Shown: positions 15,242 through 23,822, counted from the stretch's first letter. The stretch: 27,813 nucleotides of DNA from an uncultured Oscillospiraceae bacterium (GCA_900555435.1 USLH01000008.1:1-27813); one strand, 5' to 3'. Translations and numbers: made by a program. The notes: generated by a model not told the origin, from the sequence alone.

Positions 15242-17001
15242 CGGTCTTCCTCCTCTCCGTAATCCAGATAAGCCCCTTTCATCGGGCTTGCCGCCAGCAT
15301 GGAGAAAAGCCGCAGCACCCCTTTTCGGTCCCGGGGAGCCCGGGGCTTCCATTTTGCCCGCCGCTCCGCAAGGATCCGCTCCATTTCCTCCGGCGTCTTC
15401 GGCTCGCCCTTGACGCCGATGATCTCCAAAGCCCGCTCGCCGATACTCAGCCGGATCAGGTCGCCCTCTTCCACCAGGGCAATGGGCCCGCCTGCCGCCG
15501 CCTCCGGGCTGCAGTGCCCGATCACCGGCCCGGTGGACGCCCCGGAAAACCGTCCGTCGGTGATCAGGGCGATGCTCTTCCCAAGCTCTTTGTCGCTGCT
15601 GATGGCCTCGGAGGTGTAAAACATCTCCGGCATCCCGCTGCCTTTCGGACCCTCGTACCGGATGAAAACGGCGTCCCCCTTCTGCACCTTGTGGTGCAGA
15701 ACGGCGCTGAGACACTCCTCCTCGCAGTCAAAGGGCCGGGCGGTCAGGATCGCATCGAACATCTCCTTCGGACAGGCGGTGTGTTTAATGACCGCCCCCT
15801 CCGGCGCCAGATTCCCCCGGAGGACTGCCACGCTTCCATCCTCGCCGATGGGGTGCAGAGCCGGGCGGATAATGTCCTCCCGGGTCAGGTGCAGCCCACA
15901 GCGGCGGTTCACCGCCTCCATCCGCTCCCTGCACCGGTCATAGTATCCGTTCTCCCGCAGCTCCTTCAGGTTATCCCCCAGCGTCTTCCCGGTCACCGTC
16001 AGAACGTTCAAATGCAGACTCTCCCGGATCTCCTCCATCACCGCAGGCACCCCTCCGGCACAGCCGAAGAACTCCGCAGGCCACCGCCCCGCCGGCCGGA
16101 TATCCAGAAGATACTTCGCCCCTCGATGGAGCCGGTCAAAGTCATCGCCGGTCAACTCGATCCCGAATTCGTGGGCGATCGCCGGCAGATGGAGCAGGCA
16201 ATTGGTGCTGCCCGAAATGGCCGCATGGACCAGAATGGCGTTCTCGAAGCTCCCCTTCGTCACAAAATCTCCCGGCCGAAGCCCCGCTTTTGCAAGGACG
16301 ACCGTCTGCTCCCCTGCCCGGATGGCAGCCTCTTCCAGCTCCGGCCCGGAAGCCGGAAGAAGTGCCGTCCCCGGCAGCGCCAGCCCCAGCGCTTCCGCCA
16401 TGATCTGCATGGAGGAAGCTGTCCCGATAAAGCTGCAGGCGCCGCATCCGGGACAGGCGTTGCGCTTGGCCCAGTTGAGCCTCTCTTCACGGATCTCCCC
16501 CCGCTGGAACTCGGCGCTGTATTTCCCCAGCTGCTCCAGGGTAAGAAGCTCCGGTCCGGCACTCATGGCTCCGCCCGGCAGCACCACCGCTGGGATGTTG
16601 ATCCGTGCCAGCGCCATCAGCATCCCCGGCATCCCCTTGTCGCAGCTTGCCAAAAACACCGCCCCGTCAAAAGGCGTGGCGCAGGCGTGGATCTCCGCCA
16701 GATTGGCGATCATTTCCCGGCTGGCAAGGCTGTAGTTGATGCCGTCTGTGCCCTGGCTCTCCCCGTCGCAGATATCGGTACAGGCATACCTTGCCCCGAA
16801 CCCGCCGGCGCCCAGAACCCCCTTTTTCACCAGCTCCGTGAGCCTTCCCAGATGGACGCTGCCCGGATGGCTGTCCCCGGCGGTGCTTTCAATGAGGATC
16901 TGTGGCTTGGAAAGATCCTCCATCGTCCACCCGCTTCCCAGCCGCAGCGGATCCAGCTCCGGCGAAAGCCGCCGCAGCGCCTGACTTGCCAGTTCTTCCA
17001 T
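15238..17001 (-). CDS. IlvD/Edd-family dehydratase (sugar acid or dihydroxy-acid)
   Basis: This 587-residue iron-sulfur enzyme belongs to the dihydroxy-acid / 6-phosphogluconate / aldonate dehydratase family. The cluster-binding motifs are SCDKGMPG with Cys120 and CPGCGACSFIGTASS with Cys183, Cys186 and Cys189; ITDGRFSGASTGPVIGH lies in the C-terminal domain. The early motif reads HPGSVHL (45-51), like the [4Fe-4S]-type enzymes that lack the PCN cysteine of the [2Fe-2S] type. A role in valine synthesis is doubtful because no other ilv gene is near and the neighbours are glycosidases. Dehydration of a sugar acid is the better guess, with the substrate unknown. AGGAGGAAG precedes the ATG, and the stop overlaps the GH18 start. 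Confidence 0.88.
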   Translation of the reverse strand: MEELASQALRRLSPELDPLRLGSGWTMEDLSKPQILIESTAGDSHPGSVHLGRLTELVKKGVLGAGGFGARYACTDICDGESQGTDGINYSLASREMIANLAEIHACATPFDGAVFLASCDKGMPGMLMALARINIPAVVLPGGAMSAGPELLTLEQLGKYSAEFQRGEIREERLNWAKRNACPGCGACSFIGTASSMQIMAEALGLALPGTALLPASGPELEEAAIRAGEQTVVLAKAGLRPGDFVTKGSFENAILVHAAISGSTNCLLHLPAIAHEFGIELTGDDFDRLHRGAKYLLDIRPAGRWPAEFFGCAGGVPAVMEEIRESLHLNVLTVTGKTLGDNLKELRENGYYDRCRERMEAVNRRCGLHLTREDIIRPALHPIGEDGSVAVLRGNLAPEGAVIKHTACPKEMFDAILTARPFDCEEECLSAVLHHKVQKGDAVFIRYEGPKGSGMPEMFYTSEAISSDKELGKSIALITDGRFSGASTGPVIGHCSPEAAAGGPIALVEEGDLIRLSIGERALEIIGVKGEPKTPEEMERILAERRAKWKPRAPRDRKGVLRLFSMLAASPMKGAYLDYGEEEDR

Positions 17002-17014
17002 ACTTCTTCCTCCT

Positions 17015-17050
17015 AAAAAAGCGCAGGATCCGAAAACCCTGCGCTTTTTT
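17015..17050 (-). terminator. Terminator between GH130 and the dehydratase
   Basis: On the - strand GCGCAGG and CCTGCGC form a perfect stem, extended by A-T pairs, followed by six T residues. It sits only seven bases after the GH130 stop, and its T-run runs straight into the AGGAGG of the dehydratase gene. It would reduce, or could regulate, read-through into the two downstream genes. No separate dehydratase promoter was found. Confidence 0.85.
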
Positions 17051-17057
17051 CAACTTT

Positions 17058-18050
17058 TTACTTGCAGAGAGCGATCAGTTCGTTTACGTCTGCCGTCGCC
17101 AGGCACTCCACCGTATCGGAAGCGCCGTAGTAGATCTTCACTTCGCCGTCATCATCTAAAATCATGCCGCCGGGGAAGATGACGTTGGTGCGGAAGCCGT
17201 CGTCGGCTTCCCACGAAGTCTCCGGAGCCAGCAGCGGCGCCTTGGACATACCGAGCACCTTGGACGGATCCTCCAGATCCAGCAGGGCAATACCGGCGTG
17301 GTAGCACTTCGTCCACTTGTCCTCCCAGCCGTTCTTGCCCCGGCTCTCATCCCGCTGCACCGCATGGAACAGGGTGAGCCAGCCGTCTTTCGTCTTGATG
17401 GGAGGCGCCCCGGGGCCGATCTTATCATTTGCGAAGGGAACATCCTCCACGCCTAAGACCAGCTTGTGGTCGCCCCAGTACCGCAGGTCGGGAGAACGGG
17501 ACATCCACAGGTCGAACCGGTCCTTCCCCCGGGAATAAACGGGCATGGGCCGATCCAGACGGACGTAAGTCCCGCCCACCTTCTCCGGCAGCAGCACCAT
17601 ATTCCGGTTGTCCGGCTCCGAAAGGGAGAGGACTTCGATCTTCTCGAAATCTTCCGTGACGGCAATGCCGCCCCGAAGCCCGTGATGGGTGTCAACGGCG
17701 AAGCAGAGGTAGCACTTCCCGTCCATCACCGTCAGACGTGGATCGTAGACCCGGGTCACGTCCGGATCGCCCAACGAGTCCCGATTGAGAAACGGCGTGT
17801 CCCGGACCTCCCAGTTTTTGCCGTCGTTACTGAAAGCAACGCCCACAACACAGCCTTTGAAGCCCCCATGGGGGATGTGGTCGAAGTCGTTGCGGAAAAC
17901 CATCACATATTTGCCCTGATATTTTGCAACGCCTGCATTAAAGATGCAGTCCGCCGCATAAGGAATATCCTTGGCAGAAAGAACCGGTGCGCCGCCGTTG
18001 TAGCGGTGGATCACCGGGCTGGAAACTATTTCCGGCTGCATTTTTGGCAT
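17058..18050 (-). CDS. GH130 family beta-mannoside phosphorylase
   Basis: This 330-residue five-bladed beta-propeller matches GH130. These enzymes cleave beta-1,4 (or beta-1,2) mannosides with phosphate to give alpha-mannose-1-phosphate, or hydrolyse them. Visible features are CIFNAGVAKYQGKYVMVFR (35-53), VAFSNDGKNWEV (71-82), the catalytic Asp103 in VYDPRLT and FPGGMILDDDGEVKIYYGA near the end. There is no signal peptide, so it acts in the cytosol. Possible substrates are Man-Glc, mannobiose or the Man-beta-1,4-GlcNAc core of N-glycans; the nearby GH18 gene favours the last, by inference only. It has its own promoter, divergent from tetR. Confidence 0.9.
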   Translation of the reverse strand: MPKMQPEIVSSPVIHRYNGGAPVLSAKDIPYAADCIFNAGVAKYQGKYVMVFRNDFDHIPHGGFKGCVVGVAFSNDGKNWEVRDTPFLNRDSLGDPDVTRVYDPRLTVMDGKCYLCFAVDTHHGLRGGIAVTEDFEKIEVLSLSEPDNRNMVLLPEKVGGTYVRLDRPMPVYSRGKDRFDLWMSRSPDLRYWGDHKLVLGVEDVPFANDKIGPGAPPIKTKDGWLTLFHAVQRDESRGKNGWEDKWTKCYHAGIALLDLEDPSKVLGMSKAPLLAPETSWEADDGFRTNVIFPGGMILDDDGEVKIYYGASDTVECLATADVNELIALCK

Positions 18051-18097
18051 AAAAGATCCCTTCCCTTTTCTTCTTTTTATCCAGAGCTTGTTTTTTT

Positions 18098-18126
18098 ATT
18101 CTAGCAGATTTCCCGAAAATGGGCAA
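18098..18126 (-). promoter_or_regulatory. Promoter of the GH130 gene
   Basis: On the - strand TTGCCC (18126-18121) and TAGAAT (18103-18098) are 17 bases apart. The spacer contains TTTCCCGAAA (18109-18118), nearly the same as the TTTCCGGAAA palindrome at the DUF308 promoter, so the promoter may share a regulator with the locus beyond tetR. Confidence 0.65.
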
Positions 18127-18205
18127 CCGCTCCGGAACACTCCCGCAAGATTCTTCAAAAAATCGCAAGGATTTACAATCTGTTTTCTTTTTTTTCTCCA
18201 AAATA

Positions 18206-18214
18206 TGCTATACT
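18206..18214 (+). promoter_or_regulatory. Extended -10 promoter of tetR
   Basis: TGC-TATACT (18206-18214) is an extended -10 element without a clear -35 box. The short palindrome CTGATTTTCAG (18213-18223) overlaps its downstream edge and could be an autoregulatory site. Confidence 0.55.
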
Positions 18215-18248
18215 GATTTTCAGATCCGACACGAAAGGAGCGGTTTTC

Positions 18249-18830
18249 GTGGCCTCTTTTACCCGAAAAGCCATCATCGCCTCATTCTTAAAGCTCTTGA
18301 ACCAGCGCCCTTTAAACCAGATCACCATCAAAGACATCGTGGAAGACTGCGGCATCAATCGCAACTCCTTTTACTATCATTTTGAAGACCTCCCCGATCT
18401 GGTGGAAACGGTCATCCAGGAGGAAGCCGACCGGATCATCGCCGAGCACGCTGCCGTTTCCTCTCTGGAGGAGTGCCTGGACATTGCTCTGGACTTTGCC
18501 TTGAACAACAAAAAAGCCGTCCTCCACCTGCACAATTCCTCCAGCCACGACACCTATGAGCTTTTCTTGAGCCGGATCTGCGCCCATGTCTTGGAAGAGT
18601 ATGTGGACACCGTCCTTCCCGACCTTCCCGTCCAGCCGGAGGACAAAAAGCTGCTGATCCACTTTTATAAATGCGAATGCGTGGGGCAGATTACCGATTG
18701 GCTCAATGCCGGTATGAAATACGACATCAAAGGGCAGTTCCACCGCCTCTGCCGCCTTTTTGAAGGCTCCGCCCAGACCGCCTTCCGCCGTTCCGCCGGT
18801 TTGGAGCCCTTTGCCGATTCAGACAAATGA
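18249..18830 (+). CDS. TetR/AcrR-family transcriptional regulator
   Basis: This 193-residue protein has a TetR-type N-terminal DNA-binding domain: helix-turn-helix residues lie at about 26-48, with ITIKDIVEDCGINRNSFYYH and the following FEDLPDLV. The remainder is a helical ligand domain without a recognisable ligand. The start is a GTG with AAAGGAG eight bases upstream. It is divergent from GH130 and lies upstream of the DUF308-MMPL locus. TetR regulators beside MMPL/RND transporters usually repress them, so that operon is the likely target. A short palindrome at both flanking promoters makes dual control possible. Confidence 0.88.
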   Translation: MASFTRKAIIASFLKLLNQRPLNQITIKDIVEDCGINRNSFYYHFEDLPDLVETVIQEEADRIIAEHAAVSSLEECLDIALDFALNNKKAVLHLHNSSSHDTYELFLSRICAHVLEEYVDTVLPDLPVQPEDKKLLIHFYKCECVGQITDWLNAGMKYDIKGQFHRLCRLFEGSAQTAFRRSAGLEPFADSDK

Positions 18831-18861
18831 CCCTTTTTGCCTAAAAAACAGATAACTCCCT

Positions 18862-18893
18862 GCCCGTGCCCATTTTTGCGGCACGGGCTTTTT
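18862..18893 (+). terminator. Terminator after tetR
   Basis: GCCCGTGCC (18862-18870) pairs perfectly with GGCACGGGC (18880-18888), followed by five T residues. It separates tetR from the DUF308 operon, which has its own promoter 30 bases later. Confidence 0.9.
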
Positions 18894-18921
18894 GCTGCCT
18901 ATACCCTCTTTCCCGCTCTCT

Positions 18922-18942
18922 TGCTATAATAATTTCCGGAAA
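18922..18942 (+). promoter_or_regulatory. Promoter and palindrome of the DUF308-MMPL operon
   Basis: TGC-TATAAT (18922-18930) is an extended -10 element with a perfect hexamer. A 10-base perfect palindrome, TTTCCGGAAA (18933-18942), covers the expected start site. A regulator bound there would block initiation, and the TetR protein upstream is the obvious candidate. Confidence 0.65.
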
Positions 18943-18964
18943 GAAAACGAAAGGAAGCGAGAGT

Positions 18965-19582
18965 ATGCGCTCTGACAAATCGGTCCGCTCCATCCGCTCA
19001 ATTCAAACCGCAAAGGTCGGCTATCTGGTCATATCCGCCGCCCTGTGCATCTTAGGCGTTCTCCTGATCGTCTATCCCACCATCTCCGCCAAAGCCCTCT
19101 GCTACATTTTAGGCGGCGTCCTCACCGTCTACGGCATCATCAAGATGGTAGGCTATTTCTCGAAGGATCTCTACCGGCTGGCGTTCCAGTATGATCTGGC
19201 ATCCGGCGCTCTCATCACGGCGCTGGGCGTTATCATGCTGGTGATTCCCGACGGCGTCATTTCCGTGACCCACACGGTGATCGGCATCCTGATCTTAGCC
19301 GACGGCCTCTTCAAGATTCAGATTGCCATTGACGCCAAGCGCTTCGGCGTTTCCCGCTGGTGGCTCATTGCCGCCGCGGCCATCCTCACCGGTGTGGTCG
19401 GACTGCTCCTGATCCTCCATCCCTTTGCAGGTGCTGCCGCCGCCATGATCCTTATGGGCGTGGGCCTGCTGGCAGAAGGAATCCTGAACCTGAGCGTCGT
19501 CCTCTGTGCCGTGAAGATTGTCCGCCACCAGAAACCCGATGTGATCGAGGTTTCCTACACCGAAGAAACGGAGGGACGCTGA
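18965..19582 (+). CDS. DUF308 (HdeD-like) membrane protein
   Basis: This 205-residue protein has about six transmembrane helices in two repeated halves, each opening with a helix that ends near VYP or IPDG (for example LGVLLIVYPTISAKALCYILG, given here only in part as LLIVYPTISA). That layout fits DUF308/HdeD-type proteins, whose molecular function is not settled. The ATG at 18965 follows GGAAGCGAG, and the longer in-frame extension to 18866 would run through the tetR terminator, so it was not used. The stop is three bases before the MMPL gene, indicating cotranscription. Confidence 0.82.
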   Translation: MRSDKSVRSIRSIQTAKVGYLVISAALCILGVLLIVYPTISAKALCYILGGVLTVYGIIKMVGYFSKDLYRLAFQYDLASGALITALGVIMLVIPDGVISVTHTVIGILILADGLFKIQIAIDAKRFGVSRWWLIAAAAILTGVVGLLLILHPFAGAAAAMILMGVGLLAEGILNLSVVLCAVKIVRHQKPDVIEVSYTEETEGR

Positions 19583-19585
19583 GTC

Positions 19586-21670
19586 ATGAAGTTCGGCAAG
19601 TTTGTTGTCAAATTCCGCATCCCCATCCTCATCATCGCCCTGATCCTCCTGATCCCGTCGGTGCTTGGCATGCTCGGCACCCGGATCAACTACGATATGT
19701 TAAACTACCTCCCCGATGACATGGACACCGTCATCGGCCAGGAAGCCCTGCTGGAGGACTTTAACAAGGGTGCGTTCTCCTTCGTCATTGTGGAGGATAT
19801 GCCCCCCAAGGACGTTTCCGCTCTAAAGGAAAAGATCGAACAGGTGGAACACGTTGACACCGTCCTCTGGTATGACAGCTTCGCCGACATTTCCGTTCCC
19901 ATGGAAATGCTTCCCGACGAGCTTTATAACGCCTTCAACACCGAAAACGCCACCATGATGGCCATCTTCTTCGACACCTCCACCTCTTCCGACGACACCA
20001 TGGACGCCATCCGTGAGATCCGCTCCATCGCCGGAAAGCAGTGCTTCGTTTCCGGTATGTCCGCTCTGGTCACCGACTTAAAAGACCTTTGCGAAAAGGA
20101 AGAGCCCATCTACGTTGCCTTGGCGGTCGTCTTAGCATGTGCGGCCATGATGATCTTCTTAGACGGCTGGCTGGTTCCCTTCGTCTTCCTCGCCAGCATC
20201 GGGATGTCCATCCTCTTAAACCTCGGCACCAACTACTTCATGGGCGAGATCTCCTACATCACCAAAGCCCTCGCCGCCGTTTTGCAGCTGGCCGTGACCA
20301 TGGACTACTCCATCTTCCTCTGGCACAGCTACAACGAAAAACGGGAGCAGTTCTCCGATCATAAAGAGGCTATGGCCGCCGCCATCGGCGACACCCTCAC
20401 CTCCGTGATCGGGAGCTCCATCACCACCATCGCCGGATTCATTGCCCTGTGCTTCATGTCCTTCACTCTGGGACTTGACCTTGGTATCGTCATGGCAAAG
20501 GGCGTTCTTCTGGGGGTCGTCGGCTGCGTTACCGTGCTGCCTTCGCTGATCCTCCTGCTGGATAAACCTCTCCAGAAGACCCGCCACCGCTCCCTGATCC
20601 CCAATATGGGGAAATTCTCCAAAGGAGTCGTCAAGATCTTCCCCGCCTTCTTAGCTCTCTTCGTCGCCCTTGTGATCCCCTTCTACTACGGCTACAGCAA
20701 GACGAACGACGAGGTCTACTACGACATGGGCGAGTGCCTGCCCCAGGACATCGATTACGTCATTGCAAACTCCAAATTAAGCGAAGACTTTGACATTGCC
20801 TCCACTCACATGCTTCTGGTGGACGCAAATCTGCCTTCCTCCGAAGTCCGCTCCATGATCGACGAAATGGAGGACGTGGACGGCGTCAAATACGTTCTTG
20901 GGCTGGAATCCGTGGTCGGTTCTCTGGTGCCGGAAGACATCCTCCCCGATTCCGTCCGCAGCGTTCTGAAGAGCGATAAGTGGGAGCTGCTTTTGATCAA
21001 CTCCGAGTACCGGGTTGCCAGCGATGCCGTAAACACCCAGCTTGACTCCTTAAACGCTATCTTAAAAGAGCACGACCTAAGCGGAATGCTCATCGGTGAA
21101 GCGCCCTGCATGAAGGACATGATCGAAACCACCGGCCATGACTTCCAGGTGGTCAACATGATCTCCATCATCGCCATCTTCGTCATCATCGCTCTGGTGG
21201 AAAAGAGCATCACCCTTCCCATCATCCTGGTGGCAGTCATCGAGCTGGCTATCTTCATCAACCTGGGCCTGCCCCACTTCTTAGGACAGTCGCTCCCCTT
21301 CATCGCCCCTATCTGCATCAGCACCATCCAGCTGGGCGCAACGGTCGACTACGCCATCTTAATGACCACCCGCTACAAGGCCGAGCGCCATGCGGGTCAG
21401 GACAAGCGTTCCGCCGTCACCACCGCCCTTTCCACCTCCATCCCTTCGATCATTGTCAGTGCCATGGGTCTGTTCGCCGCCACCTTCGGCGTTGCGGTCT
21501 ACTCCGACATCGATATCATCCGCTCCATGTGCATGTTGATGGCAAGAGGCGCTGTGGTCAGTATGTTCTGCGTCATCCTGATTCTGCCGGCCATGCTGAT
21601 GCTCTTCGACAAGCTGATTTCCGTTACCACCTGGGGCTTCCGCTCCAAAAAATCCAATCGGGAGGGTTAA
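19586..21670 (+). CDS. MMPL/RND-superfamily membrane transporter
   Basis: This 694-residue protein has the RND double-repeat layout: a helix at 10-30, a large extracellular domain (about 31-170), five or six helices to about 340, a helix near 355-375, a second extracellular domain (about 380-530) and a final helix bundle to 685. Each helix bundle contains an Asp-Tyr pair, Asp240-Tyr241 (TMDYSIFLWH) and Asp588-Tyr589 (TVDYAILMTTRYK), at the positions that form the proton relay in MmpL3. This supports a proton-driven transporter. The cargo, perhaps a lipid, peptide or drug, is not known. GGAGGG precedes the ATG, and the next gene encodes a secreted coiled partner. Confidence 0.92.
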   Translation: MKFGKFVVKFRIPILIIALILLIPSVLGMLGTRINYDMLNYLPDDMDTVIGQEALLEDFNKGAFSFVIVEDMPPKDVSALKEKIEQVEHVDTVLWYDSFADISVPMEMLPDELYNAFNTENATMMAIFFDTSTSSDDTMDAIREIRSIAGKQCFVSGMSALVTDLKDLCEKEEPIYVALAVVLACAAMMIFLDGWLVPFVFLASIGMSILLNLGTNYFMGEISYITKALAAVLQLAVTMDYSIFLWHSYNEKREQFSDHKEAMAAAIGDTLTSVIGSSITTIAGFIALCFMSFTLGLDLGIVMAKGVLLGVVGCVTVLPSLILLLDKPLQKTRHRSLIPNMGKFSKGVVKIFPAFLALFVALVIPFYYGYSKTNDEVYYDMGECLPQDIDYVIANSKLSEDFDIASTHMLLVDANLPSSEVRSMIDEMEDVDGVKYVLGLESVVGSLVPEDILPDSVRSVLKSDKWELLLINSEYRVASDAVNTQLDSLNAILKEHDLSGMLIGEAPCMKDMIETTGHDFQVVNMISIIAIFVIIALVEKSITLPIILVAVIELAIFINLGLPHFLGQSLPFIAPICISTIQLGATVDYAILMTTRYKAERHAGQDKRSAVTTALSTSIPSIIVSAMGLFAATFGVAVYSDIDIIRSMCMLMARGAVVSMFCVILILPAMLMLFDKLISVTTWGFRSKKSNREG

Positions 21671-21674
21671 TCTT

Positions 21675-23822
21675 ATGAAAGAATCCAAAAAAACCGGTCT
21701 GCGCATCGCATCGCTCCTGCTTTGCCTGACCCTTGCCTGCGGCGGCAGCATTGCTGTGGTCTGCGCCTCCGGCGACAAAGAATCGGACAGCTCCACCGCC
21801 ACTTCCGCCTCCAGCCAGACAGTGTCCTCCTCTTCCGCCGTCGTCACCGCTTCTTCCAACGCCGACTCCGCCCCTTATAAAGAGGAGACCGTCTACGTTC
21901 TGGCAAACGCCGACGGCACCGCCCGGAAGATCATCGTCAGCGACTGGCTCAAGAACCCCGGCGGTGAAACCTCTCTCGGCGATTACACCGACTTAAGCGA
22001 CGTTTCCTGCGTCAAGGGCGACACCTCCTACACCATGGGCTCCGACGGAGCCCGGATCTGGGACGCCCAGAGCGGCGACGTTTACTATCAGGGCACCTCT
22101 GACCGCCAGCTCCCCGTGGAAGTCACCGTCCGCTACACCCTGGACGGCCAGCCCATTTCTGCCGAGGACTTGGTCGGCAAGAGCGGCAAGGTCGCCATCC
22201 GCTACGACTACCAGAACACCCTGACCACCGAAGCCACCATCGACGGCAAGACCGAAACAATCCACGTTCCCTTTGCCGTCCTCACCGGCATGATCCTCGA
22301 CAACGACCACTTCCGCAACATTGAGGTCACCAACGGCAAGCTCGTAAACGACGGCGACCATACCGTGGTCGCCGGAGTCGCTCTCCCCGGCCTTTCCGAT
22401 GATCTGGATCTGGATCGGGAAAAGCTGAACCTCCCCGAATATGTGGAGATCACCGCCGATGCGGAGGACTTCACCCTCTCCAATACCGTCACCCTCGCCT
22501 CCTCCAGCCTTTTCGGCAGCGTGGACGTGGATGACACCTCCGGGCTGGACGATCTGACCGACGCCCTGTCTCAGCTCACCGACGCCATGACCCAGCTGAT
22601 GGACGGCTCCTCCGCCCTTTACGACGGGCTGAACACCCTTCTCGATAAGTCCGGCGATCTGATTTCCGGCATCGACCAGCTGGCTGCCGGCTCCGCCCAA
22701 CTGAGCGCAGGCGCTTCTTCCCTGAAGGACGGCGCTTCCACGCTGGCAAGCGGCGCTTTCTCCTTAAAGGACGGCGCCTCCCAGCTGAAATCCGGCCTTG
22801 ATACCCTCACCGCCAACAACGACACCTTAAACGCCGGCGCCAGGCAGGTCTTCGAGTCCCTCCTCTCCATGGCGAACACTCAGCTGAAATCCGCCGGGCT
22901 CTCCGTTGAGACTCTGACCATCGAAAACTACGGCAAGGTGCTGGACGGCGTCCTCGCAAGCCTTGATTCCGACGCAGTCTGGAAGCTGGCTTACAACACC
23001 GCCTCCGATCAGGTGACCGCCGCCGTCTACGCAAAGAAAGACTACATCCGTTCTCAGGTCTCCCAGGTTGTGGAAGGTCAGGTGCTGGCCGGCGTCCTGC
23101 AGGCTTCCGGGACCGGTCTGACCGTCGAGCAGTATCAGACAGCCGTGGCTGCCGGACAGATCCCTGCCGAAACGCAGGCGGCCATCACCGCCGCCGTTTC
23201 CCAGCAGATGGCTTCCGAAGCGATCCAGGCGCAAATTGACGCCGCCACTTCCCAGCAGATCGACCAGCTGATCCAGCAGAATCTGAACTCCTCCGAAGTC
23301 CAGTCCCAGATCGACGCCGCCATCAACAAAGCGGCTGCCGGCGAAAACAGCATCGCCGCTCTGAAAGCACAGCTTGACAGCTATAACCAGTTCTATCAGG
23401 GCCTGAAGACCTACACCGCCGGCGTCGCCTCTGCCGATGCCGGAGCCGCCCAGCTGGACACCGGCGCCGCTGCTTTGAAAGAAGGAGCCGGCCAGCTCTC
23501 CGACGGGGCTTCCTCCCTCAAGGAAGGCGCAGATGCCCTGAACAGCGGCATCTTAGCCCTGAAGGATGGCAGCGCTGCCCTGGTGGACGGCGTAACCCAG
23601 CTCCGTGACGGTGCCATGCAGCTCTCCGACGGCTTGAAGGAGTTCAACGAAAAGGGTGTCCAGAAGCTCACCGATGCCGTCAGCGGCGACCTTGGCGCCC
23701 TCACTGAGCGAATCCGTGCCATAAGCGACGCAGCCAAGGCTTACCAGAGCTACGGCGGGATCGCCGGCGGCATGGACGGAAAGGTGAACTTTATCTACCG
23801 CACCGATGCCATTGAAAAATAA
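21675..23822 (+). CDS. Large secreted heptad-repeat (YhgE-like) protein, MMPL partner
   Basis: This 715-residue protein starts with a signal peptide (basic start, hydrophobic core RIASLLLCLTLACGG) and a Ser/Thr-rich linker (about 33-65). A folded beta-rich region follows (about 70-290). Two blocks of heptads of the type L-x-x-G-A-x-x lie at about residues 293-395 and 583-660, separated by an Ala/Gln-rich helical region. The heptads resemble those of YhgE/Pip-type proteins, which are often encoded beside MMPL transporters. Unlike YhgE there are no C-terminal membrane helices. A Cys21 at the end of the hydrophobic core could be lipidated, though the LACG site is only a partial lipobox. It starts four bases after the MMPL stop. 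Confidence 0.82.
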   Translation: MKESKKTGLRIASLLLCLTLACGGSIAVVCASGDKESDSSTATSASSQTVSSSSAVVTASSNADSAPYKEETVYVLANADGTARKIIVSDWLKNPGGETSLGDYTDLSDVSCVKGDTSYTMGSDGARIWDAQSGDVYYQGTSDRQLPVEVTVRYTLDGQPISAEDLVGKSGKVAIRYDYQNTLTTEATIDGKTETIHVPFAVLTGMILDNDHFRNIEVTNGKLVNDGDHTVVAGVALPGLSDDLDLDREKLNLPEYVEITADAEDFTLSNTVTLASSSLFGSVDVDDTSGLDDLTDALSQLTDAMTQLMDGSSALYDGLNTLLDKSGDLISGIDQLAAGSAQLSAGASSLKDGASTLASGAFSLKDGASQLKSGLDTLTANNDTLNAGARQVFESLLSMANTQLKSAGLSVETLTIENYGKVLDGVLASLDSDAVWKLAYNTASDQVTAAVYAKKDYIRSQVSQVVEGQVLAGVLQASGTGLTVEQYQTAVAAGQIPAETQAAITAAVSQQMASEAIQAQIDAATSQQIDQLIQQNLNSSEVQSQIDAAINKAAAGENSIAALKAQLDSYNQFYQGLKTYTAGVASADAGAAQLDTGAAALKEGAGQLSDGASSLKEGADALNSGILALKDGSAALVDGVTQLRDGAMQLSDGLKEFNEKGVQKLTDAVSGDLGALTERIRAISDAAKAYQSYGGIAGGMDGKVNFIYRTDAIEK

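Noticed and set aside
15242..15715. N-terminal extension of the GH18 gene by 158 codons
   Set aside because: This part translates to an Arg/Gly-rich shadow of the dehydratase. The GTG at 15241 has a ribosome-binding site, and the GH18 fold begins right there.
15514..17016. 500-codon open frame on the + strand
   Set aside because: It is antisense to the IlvD/Edd dehydratase, whose iron-sulfur motifs are intact. The shadow product has no recognisable fold.
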